From Brucella pecoris (GTDB lineage Bacteria; Pseudomonadota; Alphaproteobacteria; Rhizobiales; Rhizobiaceae): 64,000 bases of DNA. Shown here piece by piece: positions 1 to 8,555 of this stretch (position 1 is its first letter; each line of letters opens with the position of its first letter). The DNA is taken from positions 124,001 through 188,000 of the forward strand of contig NZ_VEWK01000007.1 in NCBI RefSeq assembly GCF_006376675.1, written 5' to 3'. The translations under genes were made by a program, and so were the position numbers. The notes beneath the pieces are model-generated. The model was not told the origin of the DNA. It searched no databases and saw only the letters and a list, made by a program, of their open reading frames with translations.

Positions 1-112
1 ATCTCATTTCATCAGATCGAATCGCGTTCCAAGCAAATCTGATCGCAAGGTTGAGCCGAAGACGACAATCAGATAGGAATGCCCCATTCCCCAATTTACC
101 CACGAGAAGCTA

Positions 113-814
113 ATGTCTGCCGCCAATCCCAAGCCCATCATCGTTTTTGATCTCGACGGAACACTTGTCGATACAGCACCGGACCTTCTCGACAGCCTTA
201 ATCACTGCCTCGCAATATCGGGCCTGAAAACGGCAGATCGTGAATCGTTGCGGAGATTTGTCGGCCAGGGCGGGCGCGTCATGATCGAGCGCGCCTTTGC
301 CGCACAGCAGAAACAGACCAACGAAGCACAGCTCGATAATCTCGTCGAAGAATTTCGCGAGCATTATGCAGACAACATGCCTGGACACTCGACCTTCTTC
401 CCGGGTGTTCTGGAGGCGATGGACCGTTTCTCGGCACACGGTTACGAACTGGCAGTTTGCACGAACAAGTTTGAAGCTTTGTCGGTCAAACTCCTGACTT
501 CAATGGGTGAAGCCGGGCGATTTGGTGCGATTTGCGGCGCTGATACTTTCGCCTATCGCAAGCCCGATCCGCGTCATCTCACCGAAACCATCGCGCGGGC
601 CGGCGGCAATCGCGAACGGGCAATCATGGTTGGGGATAGCCGAACTGATATCGACACTGCGAAGGCGGCTGGCATTCCAGTGGTTGCCGTCGATTTCGGA
701 TATACTGATCTTCCCGTACAGCATTACGATCCAAGCCGCATTATCTCTCATTTCAACGAGTTTACCCTTGAAATGGCTGGGCAACTCATCGATGCGGTTG
801 CTGCCCCCGTATAA
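113..814 (+). CDS. gph: Phosphoglycolate phosphatase (HAD superfamily)
   Basis: This 233-residue enzyme should remove phosphate from 2-phosphoglycolate in the cytoplasm, salvaging a product of DNA repair and oxygenase side reactions. The HAD motifs are in order: the nucleophile motif DLDGT with Asp13 and Asp15, Lys150 in RKPDP, and VGDSRTD with Asp175 and Asp179. Between the first two lies a helical cap typical of subclass I phosphatases. A purine-rich GAGAAG precedes the ATG. The 112 bases before it hold no gene I can support. A second, shorter HAD phosphatase lies at 5664-6335, so the exact substrate split is uncertain. Confidence 0.88.
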   Translation: MSAANPKPIIVFDLDGTLVDTAPDLLDSLNHCLAISGLKTADRESLRRFVGQGGRVMIERAFAAQQKQTNEAQLDNLVEEFREHYADNMPGHSTFFPGVLEAMDRFSAHGYELAVCTNKFEALSVKLLTSMGEAGRFGAICGADTFAYRKPDPRHLTETIARAGGNRERAIMVGDSRTDIDTAKAAGIPVVAVDFGYTDLPVQHYDPSRIISHFNEFTLEMAGQLIDAVAAPV

Positions 815-826
815 GGGAGATTGAAA

Positions 827-1087
827 ATGATTGCGCAGCGTTTCCTTATATTTGGCACTATTTTCTTAGCCATCATATCAACTGCGTCTGCGAATGAAAG
901 ATCGCCGGGCCTGCCCGGCGTACAACCACCGAAGCCTATCGTGTCTGCCCCGCCTCCTGCTCCCGAACCGGACCAGACGCCGAGCGGCAACTGGAAGAAC
1001 TTTCGTATCGGCAATACAGATGTTTCGGTCTCTGGAAGCATCACCGTTGACGTCGGCACCAAGAACAGCCGAACGTCCGGTCGTTAA
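827..1087 (+). CDS. Small secreted proline-rich protein of unknown function
   Basis: I do not recognise a family. The 86-residue product starts with a classical signal peptide (basic start, hydrophobic stretch, likely cleavage after TASA near residue 22). A proline-rich stretch follows at about 30-50, then a short polar C-terminus, so it is probably periplasmic. ATG827 was chosen because GGGAGA lies 6 bases before it; a TTG at 821 in the same frame would place the ribosome site too close. It follows gph by 12 bases and probably shares its transcript. Its stop codon overlaps that of the convergent nnr gene within one TTAA. Confidence 0.65.
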   Translation: MIAQRFLIFGTIFLAIISTASANERSPGLPGVQPPKPIVSAPPPAPEPDQTPSGNWKNFRIGNTDVSVSGSITVDVGTKNSRTSGR

Positions 1088-2586
1088 TTTCGGGAAGATC
1101 GCTCTAACGCCGACAAAACCTTGGGAAGCTGAGCAGGCAGATCGTCGGCGATAAGGCCATGACCGAAGCGACGCGCAGCGTCTGCATGCATCCATACCGA
1201 CGCACAGGCAGCGACGAATGCAGGCATGCCCTGCGCAAGCAGGCCACAGACTATACCCGTCAGCACATCACCTGATCCTGCCGTCGCCAGCAACGGTGTT
1301 CCATTGGCATTGACGACAGCCAGCCCTTCCGGTTCCGCGATCACGGTATCAGGCCCTTTATATACAATGACTGCATTGGCGCGCCTTGCAGCCTCACGCG
1401 CCTTTTCGATCTTCGAGGTCGAGTTCTTTGCAATATCAGGGAACAGTCGCCGGAATTCTCCTTCGTGCGGTGTAAGCACGAGCGCAGTCTCGGCACCCTG
1501 CCGCTTTTCGAATAGCTCATCTGGATTCCGTTCAAAAGCCGTAATCCCGTCGGCATCCAGAACTAGGCCACGAAACCCTTCCAGCCCGCTGCTTGCGAGT
1601 AACAAGGCATGTTCACGTGCAAAAGTCGGATTTCCATAACCCGGACCGAGCACCGCTGCAGCAACCTTGCGTTCGGAAAGGAACTGCCGAGCATCTCTCA
1701 AACCACGAGTTTCACGAACCATGATGCTGGTCAGATGAGCCGCGTTCACCGCCATGGCGTCGGGCGGAGACAAAAGCGTTACCGCACCCGCTCCGCTACG
1801 AGCTGCCGCAACAGCTGACAGGCGTGCCGCGCCCGTCGAATGAGCCCCGCCGGAAAACACCGCGACGTGGCCACGACTATATTTGTAAGCCTCAGCGCCA
1901 AGGACCGGCAACGTGCCTTCCCAAAGCTCAGGAGCATTCTCGAAAGTGCGCGGTTCGATTGTTGCAAGTATGTGATCTGGAATACCGATATCCGCGACAT
2001 GGAGAACACCGCAATGCGCCCTTCCCGGCTGCAGCAGGTGGCCAGGCTTCTTGCAAAAGAACGTGACTGTCGCTCGCGCCCGGATCGCCGTTCCGAGGAT
2101 GCCCCCGCCTTCACCGGATATGCCGCTTGGCAAATCAACTGCCACAACAGGCAGGTCAGAGGCATTCACCGCATCAATTGCTACAGCTTCGGCCCCGTGA
2201 ATGTCACGAGCCAATCCTGCGCCGAATAGAGCATCGATTACACCTCCAAAACTCGCGGTCGAAAACTCGTTGAAGTTGGTCACAGGTCCCTTGTAGAAAA
2301 GCGATGCGCGCATGGCATCCGAGCCTTTCCGAGGGGGAGCTGATGCGAAGCATACAACTTCCAATCCCGCTTCCAGTAGAAACTGTGCGGCAACGTAACC
2401 GTCGCCGCCATTGTTGCCGGGTCCGCACAGAACAGCGACAGGCGCATTGCGGGGAAACATCCGCTGCGCGACATCCGCAACCGCTCGCCCTGCCGCAAGC
2501 ATCAGCGAGAAACCATCCTTGATACCAGTCTCGATCGTCTGGCGATCCGCTTCTGCCATTTCCTGCGGAGTCAGCAACTCGTACAT
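1084..2586 (-). CDS. nnr: Bifunctional NAD(P)HX epimerase/dehydratase
   Basis: The product (500 residues) repairs hydrated NADH and NADPH. The N-terminal YjeF_N domain (about 1-210) epimerises the hydrate and carries a GPGNNGGDG motif. The C-terminal ribokinase-like domain (about 220-495) is the ADP-dependent dehydratase, with the ATAGSGDVLTG signature near the end. The fused form is the usual bacterial layout. I chose ATG2586 because AAAAGG lies 6 bases upstream; a GTG six codons earlier (2604) is in frame but has no such site. The gene runs opposite to its left neighbour, and the stretch upstream is the glnB control region. Confidence 0.9.
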   Translation of the reverse strand: MYELLTPQEMAEADRQTIETGIKDGFSLMLAAGRAVADVAQRMFPRNAPVAVLCGPGNNGGDGYVAAQFLLEAGLEVVCFASAPPRKGSDAMRASLFYKGPVTNFNEFSTASFGGVIDALFGAGLARDIHGAEAVAIDAVNASDLPVVAVDLPSGISGEGGGILGTAIRARATVTFFCKKPGHLLQPGRAHCGVLHVADIGIPDHILATIEPRTFENAPELWEGTLPVLGAEAYKYSRGHVAVFSGGAHSTGAARLSAVAAARSGAGAVTLLSPPDAMAVNAAHLTSIMVRETRGLRDARQFLSERKVAAAVLGPGYGNPTFAREHALLLASSGLEGFRGLVLDADGITAFERNPDELFEKRQGAETALVLTPHEGEFRRLFPDIAKNSTSKIEKAREAARRANAVIVYKGPDTVIAEPEGLAVVNANGTPLLATAGSGDVLTGIVCGLLAQGMPAFVAACASVWMHADAARRFGHGLIADDLPAQLPKVLSALERSSRN

Positions 2587-2651
2587 CGCGTACCTTTTCA
2601 ACACGGGTTGTCGATGTGATTAAATACGCGGCACTCCACTTTATGCAAGCC

Positions 2652-2668
2652 TGCCCTCTTTTGGTGCA
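2652..2668 (+). promoter_or_regulatory. Candidate NtrC binding site upstream of glnB
   Basis: The 17-base sequence TGCCCTCTTTTGGTGCA matches the enterobacterial NtrC site pattern TGCACY-N5-GGTGCA at its right half exactly and at four of six bases on the left. It lies about 150 bases before the sigma-54 promoter at 2817, a usual enhancer distance. The assignment is by motif only. Confidence 0.5.
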
Positions 2669-2790
2669 GAATGACTAATTTTTAGACAGATAAACCAGAT
2701 CAATACGGCCTATTTCATACTTGCCGACATAGTGACGCTTGTGCAAGCATCAAGAATAGTGCCACTCTGCCCCGGAATGAAGGAAACTGA

Positions 2791-3231
<441 letters not shown>

Positions 3232-3275
3232 TAAGACCTGCGTACAATCCATCGTCGTGCAAACAGGATACCAAA

Positions 3276-4685
3276 ATGACGACTGCCAATGACATTCTGA
3301 AACAGATCAAAGACAACGACATCAAGTTTGTTGACCTGCGCTTCACCGACCCCAAGGGCAAGCTGCATCACGTCACGATGGATATTGGCCTCGTAGACGA
3401 AGAAATGTTCGAAGACGGCGTCATGTTTGACGGTTCATCGATCGGCGGCTGGAAGGCCATCAATGAATCCGATATGGTTCTCATGCCGGATCCTGAAACA
3501 GCTCATATCGATCCATTCTTCGCTCAGTCCACGCTGGTCATTCTCTGCGATATCCTTGATCCGATTTCGGGTGAAGCCTATGGTCGCGATCCTCGCACGA
3601 CTGCAAAGAAGGCCGAAGCCTACATGAAGTCGCTCGGCATCGGCGACACTGTTTATGTTGGCCCGGAAGCTGAATTCTTCGTATTCGACGACGTCAAGTA
3701 CAAGGTCGATCCGTTCAACACCGGCTTCAAGCTCGACTCGACCGAACTGCCATCGAACGACGATACCGATTACGAAACCGGCAATCTCGGCCACCGTCCA
3801 CGCGTCAAGGGTGGTTACTTCCCGGTTCCGCCGATCGACAGTGCGCAGGATATGCGCTCGGAAATGCTGACCGTCCTCACCGAAATGGGCGTAACCGTTG
3901 AAAAGCACCACCACGAAGTGGCTTCGGCTCAGCACGAACTGGGTGTGAAGTTCGACATGCTAGTTCGCAACGCCGACAAGATGCAGATCTACAAGTATGT
4001 TGTGCATCAGGTTGCCAATGCCTACGGCAAGACTGCAACCTTCATGCCAAAGCCGGTTTTCGGCGACAACGGTTCGGGTATGCACGTTCACTTCTCGATC
4101 TGGAAAGACGGCAAGCCAACCTTCGCTGGTAACGAATATGCCGGCCTGTCGGAAAACTGCCTGTACTTCATCGGCGGCGTCATCAAGCACGCCAAGGCTG
4201 TGAACGCATTCACCAACCCATCGACCAACTCCTACAAGCGTCTGGTCCCAGGTTACGAAGCTCCGGTTTTGCTGGCTTACTCGGCTCGCAACCGTTCGGC
4301 TTCCTGCCGTATTCCTTTCGGCTCGTCGCCGAAGTCGAAGCGCCTTGAAGTTCGCTTTCCAGATCCAGCAGCAAACCCATATCTCTGCTTCGCAGCCCTA
4401 CTGATGGCTGGTCTTGATGGCATCAAGAACAAGATCCACCCGGGTCAGGCTATGGACAAGGATCTCTACGATCTGCCTGCAAAGGAACTCAAGAAGATCC
4501 CAACCGTCTGCGGTTCGCTTCGTGAAGCACTGCAGTCGCTCGACAAGGATCGTGAGTTCCTCAAGGCCGGCGGCGTATTCGAAGACGATCAGATCGACAG
4601 CTTCATTGAACTCAAGATGGCCGAAGTGCTGCGTTACGAAACGACGCCGCATCCGGTCGAGTACGACATGTACTACTCGGTTTAA
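3276..4685 (+). CDS. glnA: Glutamine synthetase type I
   Basis: This 469-residue dodecameric enzyme joins ammonia to glutamate using ATP. The beta-grasp N-terminus, the GPEAEFF metal-binding motif, the [12 protein letters not shown] stretch and the NRSASCRIP arginine loop are all present. Tyr398 in KDLYDLP is the expected adenylylation site, so activity should be covalently controlled. A ribosome site AGGAT lies 8 bases before the ATG. The gene ends just before a hairpin terminator. It forms the standard glnB-glnA pair. Confidence 0.98.
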   Translation: MTTANDILKQIKDNDIKFVDLRFTDPKGKLHHVTMDIGLVDEEMFEDGVMFDGSSIGGWKAINESDMVLMPDPETAHIDPFFAQSTLVILCDILDPISGEAYGRDPRTTAKKAEAYMKSLGIGDTVYVGPEAEFFVFDDVKYKVDPFNTGFKLDSTELPSNDDTDYETGNLGHRPRVKGGYFPVPPIDSAQDMRSEMLTVLTEMGVTVEKHHHEVASAQHELGVKFDMLVRNADKMQIYKYVVHQVANAYGKTATFMPKPVFGDNGSGMHVHFSIWKDGKPTFAGNEYAGLSENCLYFIGGVIKHAKAVNAFTNPSTNSYKRLVPGYEAPVLLAYSARNRSASCRIPFGSSPKSKRLEVRFPDPAANPYLCFAALLMAGLDGIKNKIHPGQAMDKDLYDLPAKELKKIPTVCGSLREALQSLDKDREFLKAGGVFEDDQIDSFIELKMAEVLRYETTPHPVEYDMYYSV

Positions 4686-4691
4686 GAAAAC

Positions 4692-4730
4692 TGCGCGGGC
4701 GCCAATCCGTCCGCGCAATTTCTTTTGCTT
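4692..4730 (+). terminator. Intrinsic terminator of glnBA
   Basis: GCGCGGGCG (4693-4701) pairs with CGTCCGCGC (4708-4716), with one G-T pair and a 6-base loop, followed by a T-rich tract. It lies 7 bases after the glnA stop. Confidence 0.7.
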
Positions 4731-4773
4731 TTACCGAGGGGAACGACGCGCAACACTTGATGATTGCGCGCGT

Positions 4774-4808
4774 AAAAAGAAACCCCGGCATTGCCGGGGT
4801 TTCTTTAT
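4774..4808. terminator. Bidirectional terminator between glnA and atp12
   Basis: An 11-base perfect stem (AAACCCCGGCA at 4780 with TGCCGGGGTTT ending at 4802) has T-rich flanks on both strands. It can stop read-through from glnA and end the minus-strand operon whose last gene stops at 4834. Confidence 0.85.
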
Positions 4809-4833
4809 TAAATCAGTACAATAATTCTTATAC

Positions 4834-5616
4834 TTAAAGTGCCTCGAGAACGCGGGCAGCCATCATCATCTCGATTTCACGGTTCTTGCGTCGCTCTACG
4901 GCTTCCGCATCAGATCCCCATTGCTCGATGGTCCAATCCTCATCGATATGCGCCAGATTCCAGCCTTGTTCTGCGGTCACTTCTCCCTTGGCGATGGCAA
5001 ACGCAATAATCGCCGATCCCGTCAGCGTCGTCATCGTATGCAGTGATGCCAGCGCGATTGGATCCTTGAAGGCAGCCAGATGCACGCCGAGTGCTGCTAT
5101 CGCTTCGCGCGGCTGTTCAATGTGCATCACACCTTCGGCGAGTGAAAACCTGGCGCCGAGGCCTTCCATCCAGTCGATTAGCGGGTCCCATTGCTCAGTC
5201 TGTCGAGAAACAAGCTCCTGCGGGCTATCGGCGCGATAGCAAAGCATGTCCGTCCCCGCAAAACGCAGAATATCCTCAAATACCGCCTGCGGATCCTGCG
5301 CAATTCCGTCAATCGCCGTATTGACGAGGCGGGTAGCGGGCATCTTTCCCGGATCGATTACCTTTTCTTGCGCAACAAATTCAGCCGCTACGATTTGGGC
5401 AGCCGCCTCGGTCGGCAGCAGCAGAAGATTACGCGCAGGCGTCTTGACCGGACGGCCATCCAGATGGACGGCAAAGCCGCCTTCAACTTCGGCCACTTCC
5501 GCTTTTTCGTAGAAGCGTTTAGGCATCTGCGCAAGCATCAGCTTTTGTGCCCGCACGATCGGATTTTCGTCCGAAAGCTGCTTTCCCGATTCAAGATCGT
5601 TCAAAATATCACGCAT
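4834..5616 (-). CDS. ATP12-family F1-ATPase assembly chaperone
   Basis: The 260-residue product matches the Atp12 family, which in mitochondria binds the free F1 alpha subunit before it joins the hexamer; alphaproteobacteria keep the homologue. Recognisable parts are the RFYEKAEV start of the fold near residue 34, the VHLDGRPVKTPARN segment, and the C-terminal SLHTMTTLTGS plus EDWTIEQWG stretches. The bacterial protein has rarely been studied, so the role is inferred from the eukaryotic family. It is the last gene of a minus-strand run with the HAD, EamA and RluA genes and ends before a bidirectional terminator. Confidence 0.85.
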   Translation of the reverse strand: MRDILNDLESGKQLSDENPIVRAQKLMLAQMPKRFYEKAEVAEVEGGFAVHLDGRPVKTPARNLLLLPTEAAAQIVAAEFVAQEKVIDPGKMPATRLVNTAIDGIAQDPQAVFEDILRFAGTDMLCYRADSPQELVSRQTEQWDPLIDWMEGLGARFSLAEGVMHIEQPREAIAALGVHLAAFKDPIALASLHTMTTLTGSAIIAFAIAKGEVTAEQGWNLAHIDEDWTIEQWGSDAEAVERRKNREIEMMMAARVLEAL

Positions 5617-5663
5617 AGATTTGTCCAGTTCTTTGTCGCTGGCTTGGCCGGAAGGTTCAGTGA

Positions 5664-6335
5664 CTAAAGAACCTGTTCGTCCATACCATGCAGCAGTGCA
5701 TGAAGTTCGGATGGCGCTTCCAGAATGTGATGTGCGCCCGCTTCGATCAGTCCCTGCCTGTTATGATAACCCCACGACACGCCCGCCGCCACAGCGCCTG
5801 CCGAGCGGGCCATCTGCATATCATAAACAGCATCGCCGATAACAATCGTTCGGTCGGGTTCTATGCCCATTTCCGCGCAAGATTCAAGCACCATGGCCGG
5901 ATTCGGTTTCGACGGGCAATCGTCGGCAGTACGCGTCACTACGAAATGATGCCCTATGCCATGGCGCTCGAATACAGAACGAACGCCACGCTGGGACTTT
6001 CCGGTCACGATACCGAGCAGAAGGTCGTCCCTTGCTCCAAGTTCCGTCAGGAGCGGCAGAATTCCATCGTAGAGCGGCTCTGCAAAATCAGGAGCTTGTC
6101 GCAGCATGACAAAATTGTCCTTATAGCGCTGCGTCAGCCATTGCACCTGATCATCCGGTTCGCGCTTCAGAAGCTTCGCGATGGCCAGATGTAACGACAA
6201 GCCGATGATCGAATGCGTTTCTTCGATTGCTGGAGGTTCCAGACCGGCATCAGTAAAACTCGTTGCCATGCATCTGTGAATGAAGTCACCGCTGTCTACC
6301 AGCGTTCCGTCGCAATCGAAAAGTACCAGTTTCAT
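5664..6335 (-). CDS. HAD-family phosphatase (phosphoglycolate phosphatase-like)
   Basis: This 223-residue hydrolase has the HAD nucleophile motif FDCDGTLVD (Asp7 and Asp9), a Thr-rich middle motif GIVTGKS, a lysine in SKPNP and the acidic motif IGDAVYDMQMA. It resembles subclass IA phosphatases acting on small sugar phosphates or phosphoglycolate; the real substrate cannot be read from sequence. Its ATG overlaps the stop codon of the EamA gene in an ATGA, so the two are translationally coupled. It is a distant paralogue of the gph gene at the left end. Confidence 0.8.
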   Translation of the reverse strand: MKLVLFDCDGTLVDSGDFIHRCMATSFTDAGLEPPAIEETHSIIGLSLHLAIAKLLKREPDDQVQWLTQRYKDNFVMLRQAPDFAEPLYDGILPLLTELGARDDLLLGIVTGKSQRGVRSVFERHGIGHHFVVTRTADDCPSKPNPAMVLESCAEMGIEPDRTIVIGDAVYDMQMARSAGAVAAGVSWGYHNRQGLIEAGAHHILEAPSELHALLHGMDEQVL

Positions 6336-7255
6336 CGGGCGTTGGAGACCTTTGCAGGTTTATTGATGATCATCAGTCCGCAACCGACCAGCGCGAGAGC
6401 CGCGAATATTTTCCAGCTCAGAGGCTCGTTCAAAATGAGACCGCTCAATAACACGCCAAATGCTGGCGTGAGGAATGCAAAATTCGAAAGCTTCGATGCA
6501 GGGTATCGGCGCACCATCCAGAACCAGAGCGGATAGGTGAAGGCCACCACGAATATTGCCTGAAAGAGGAAGGCTGATATGGATAGTATATCAGGGCTGC
6601 GAAGCAGCGGGCCGCTCAACGAGATGAATGGCAGCGGCACCAGAGCCGCAACTACCAGCTGATAAAGAAGTGTCTTTTCCGGCGCGGTATAAGCAAGCCG
6701 CGTTCTCTTGATGACCAGCGTGGTAAGCCCCCACAGCACACCAGCCACCAGAGCCAGCAGATCGCCATAAATTGCAAGTGGTCCCGGTCGGCTGACATGG
6801 TCGGAGAAGACGAGAAACACACCCAGAAAGGCAATACACATGCCTAGGAAAGCCCGGACTGACATCCGCTCGCCGAGAAGAAAATGGCTTCCGATAGCAA
6901 CCCAGAACGGCATGACGTTCATCATGAGGGTAACACGCCCCACGCTCGTCAGCTCCATCGCGAGAAAAATCAGAACGAACTCAGTACCGAACAGCAAACC
7001 GGCGGCTATCCCGGCCGCGAGCGTACCATCACGATTGAAAAGCGGAATACGGCGCCAGTAACACCAGAGAAAAACGCACACACCACCGAGTGCTGCGCGC
7101 CCTGCCGCCATCAGCATGGGATTGAACCCTCGATTGCCGATCTTGATGGCAACCTGATTTAGTCCCCAACTGAACATGATGAACATGACCAGCATGATGG
7201 CCAGCCCATCGAACGAAACTCGTCCTTGGGACGATCCCCCCGCTTCGCCTGACAT
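6332..7255 (-). CDS. EamA/DMT-family transporter
   Basis: A 307-residue inner-membrane protein with ten predicted hydrophobic helices arranged as two EamA repeats, the plan of drug/metabolite exporters. The first helix includes FSWGLNQVAIKIGN and the second repeat begins near YGDLLALVAGVLWGL. The substrate is unknown. ATG7255 was chosen because GGAAG lies 11 bases upstream and it begins just two bases after the rluA-family stop; an in-frame start at 7300 would sit inside that gene. The stop overlaps the start of the next HAD gene (ATGA). Confidence 0.8.
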   Translation of the reverse strand: MSGEAGGSSQGRVSFDGLAIMLVMFIMFSWGLNQVAIKIGNRGFNPMLMAAGRAALGGVCVFLWCYWRRIPLFNRDGTLAAGIAAGLLFGTEFVLIFLAMELTSVGRVTLMMNVMPFWVAIGSHFLLGERMSVRAFLGMCIAFLGVFLVFSDHVSRPGPLAIYGDLLALVAGVLWGLTTLVIKRTRLAYTAPEKTLLYQLVVAALVPLPFISLSGPLLRSPDILSISAFLFQAIFVVAFTYPLWFWMVRRYPASKLSNFAFLTPAFGVLLSGLILNEPLSWKIFAALALVGCGLMIINKPAKVSNAR

Positions 7256-7257
7256 TT

Positions 7258-8238
7258 TTAATCTTCCGCACTTTCCTCGTCGAAGCCGAGCAGGTTCCAT
7301 GACTGCACCATGTGTGGCGGCAATGGTGCTGTCACATCGATAACGCCGCCTGACGGGTTCGGAATACGAATACGTCGCGCATGAAGATGCAGGCGTTTTT
7401 GTATCCCGCCCGGAAACTCCCAGTTCTGGTCGGCTTCAAAATATTTGGGATCACCGATGATTGGATGACCGATATAGGCTGCATGCACGCGCAACTGGTG
7501 GGTTCTACCGGTATAAGGTTCCATTTTGAGCCAGGTCAGGTTGTTTCCCGCTTTCTCGATGATGCGATAATACGAGATCGCATGATCGGAATCCGGTTCG
7601 CCGTGCTGGCAAACGCGCATCTTGTCACCGTCCGGTGTCTGATCCCGGACGAGCCACGTGGAAATCTTGTCCTCACGTTTGCGCGGAACACCCTTCACCA
7701 ATGCCCAATAGGTCTTCTTGGTGTCGCGTTCGCGGAAAGCGGCGGTCAGTGCCTGTGCTGCACCACGTGTGCGCGCCACAACCAGTACACCGGATGTGTC
7801 GCGGTCAATACGATGGACAAGACGCGGCTTTTCGCCCCTCTTGTTGCGCCAGGCTTCCAGCATTCCATCAACGTGCCGTGTCAAACCCGATCCGCCCTGG
7901 ACGGCGAGACCGGCCGGTTTGTTGAAAACGAACACTTTCGGATCTTCATAGAGAAGCATCTGCGAAAGCACGTCACCGTCCTGCTGGCTGCGGATTGTCC
8001 GCGCCGTGACCGGCCCAGCGGCTTTTTCATCGACACCCAGAGGTGGGATACGAACAGTCTGTCCTGCCTGAATACGCGTGTCGGCCTTGGCCCTGGAACC
8101 GTCGATACGAACTTGCCCCGACCGCAGGAGTTTCTGCAGGTGACCAAAACCGAGCCCCGGATAATGGACTTTGAACCAGCGATCGAGCCGCATGCCCGCT
8201 TCGCTTGTATCCACAATCTTCTGTTCTACGCCTGCCAT
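7258..8238 (-). CDS. rluC: RluA-family 23S rRNA pseudouridine synthase (RluC-like)
   Basis: The 326-residue product turns uridines in 23S rRNA into pseudouridine. An N-terminal S4 RNA-binding domain (about 15-75, LDRWFKVHYPGLGFGHLQKLL) is followed by the catalytic domain, whose HRIDRDTSGVLVVAR motif carries the essential aspartate. The combination of an S4 domain and this length fits RluC or RluD; RluC is my choice but the target site is inferred. It opens the minus-strand run 8238-4834, back to back with ndvA. Confidence 0.85.
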   Translation of the reverse strand: MAGVEQKIVDTSEAGMRLDRWFKVHYPGLGFGHLQKLLRSGQVRIDGSRAKADTRIQAGQTVRIPPLGVDEKAAGPVTARTIRSQQDGDVLSQMLLYEDPKVFVFNKPAGLAVQGGSGLTRHVDGMLEAWRNKRGEKPRLVHRIDRDTSGVLVVARTRGAAQALTAAFRERDTKKTYWALVKGVPRKREDKISTWLVRDQTPDGDKMRVCQHGEPDSDHAISYYRIIEKAGNNLTWLKMEPYTGRTHQLRVHAAYIGHPIIGDPKYFEADQNWEFPGGIQKRLHLHARRIRIPNPSGGVIDVTAPLPPHMVQSWNLLGFDEESAED

Positions 8239-8555
8239 TGAGAAACCCGATCAACTCTTCCTAATACCGCACGTACACACGCGCTGGTCGCTTAATCCTG
8301 TCAATAGACGCGAGTTCCGCCGATTACTAGGCAGAATTCCTGAAAACTGCAATTTGGCTGCATTAGCTGTAGCTAGCTCAGCTTTCTCCATAGAATTCGA
8401 TTCCGACCACCGAATCTTCACACTCGGTTACACCCGTTTTTAATTTATGGTCGATCTTGACACCCAATCGCCACTTCTTGCCGCCATCAGATATTGATAG
8501 AACAACGGGGCTATACCATTTAGTCCCGTGAAATAGAACGAGCGGGAGTGCGAAA
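8239..8555. other. Divergent intergenic region rluC / ndvA
   Basis: This 317-base gap should hold the promoters of both flanking genes. I see no convincing consensus promoter, hairpin or RNA gene. A 63-codon open frame (8378-8569, minus) overlaps the ndvA start and has no family resemblance or ribosome site, so I do not call it. Confidence 0.4.
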
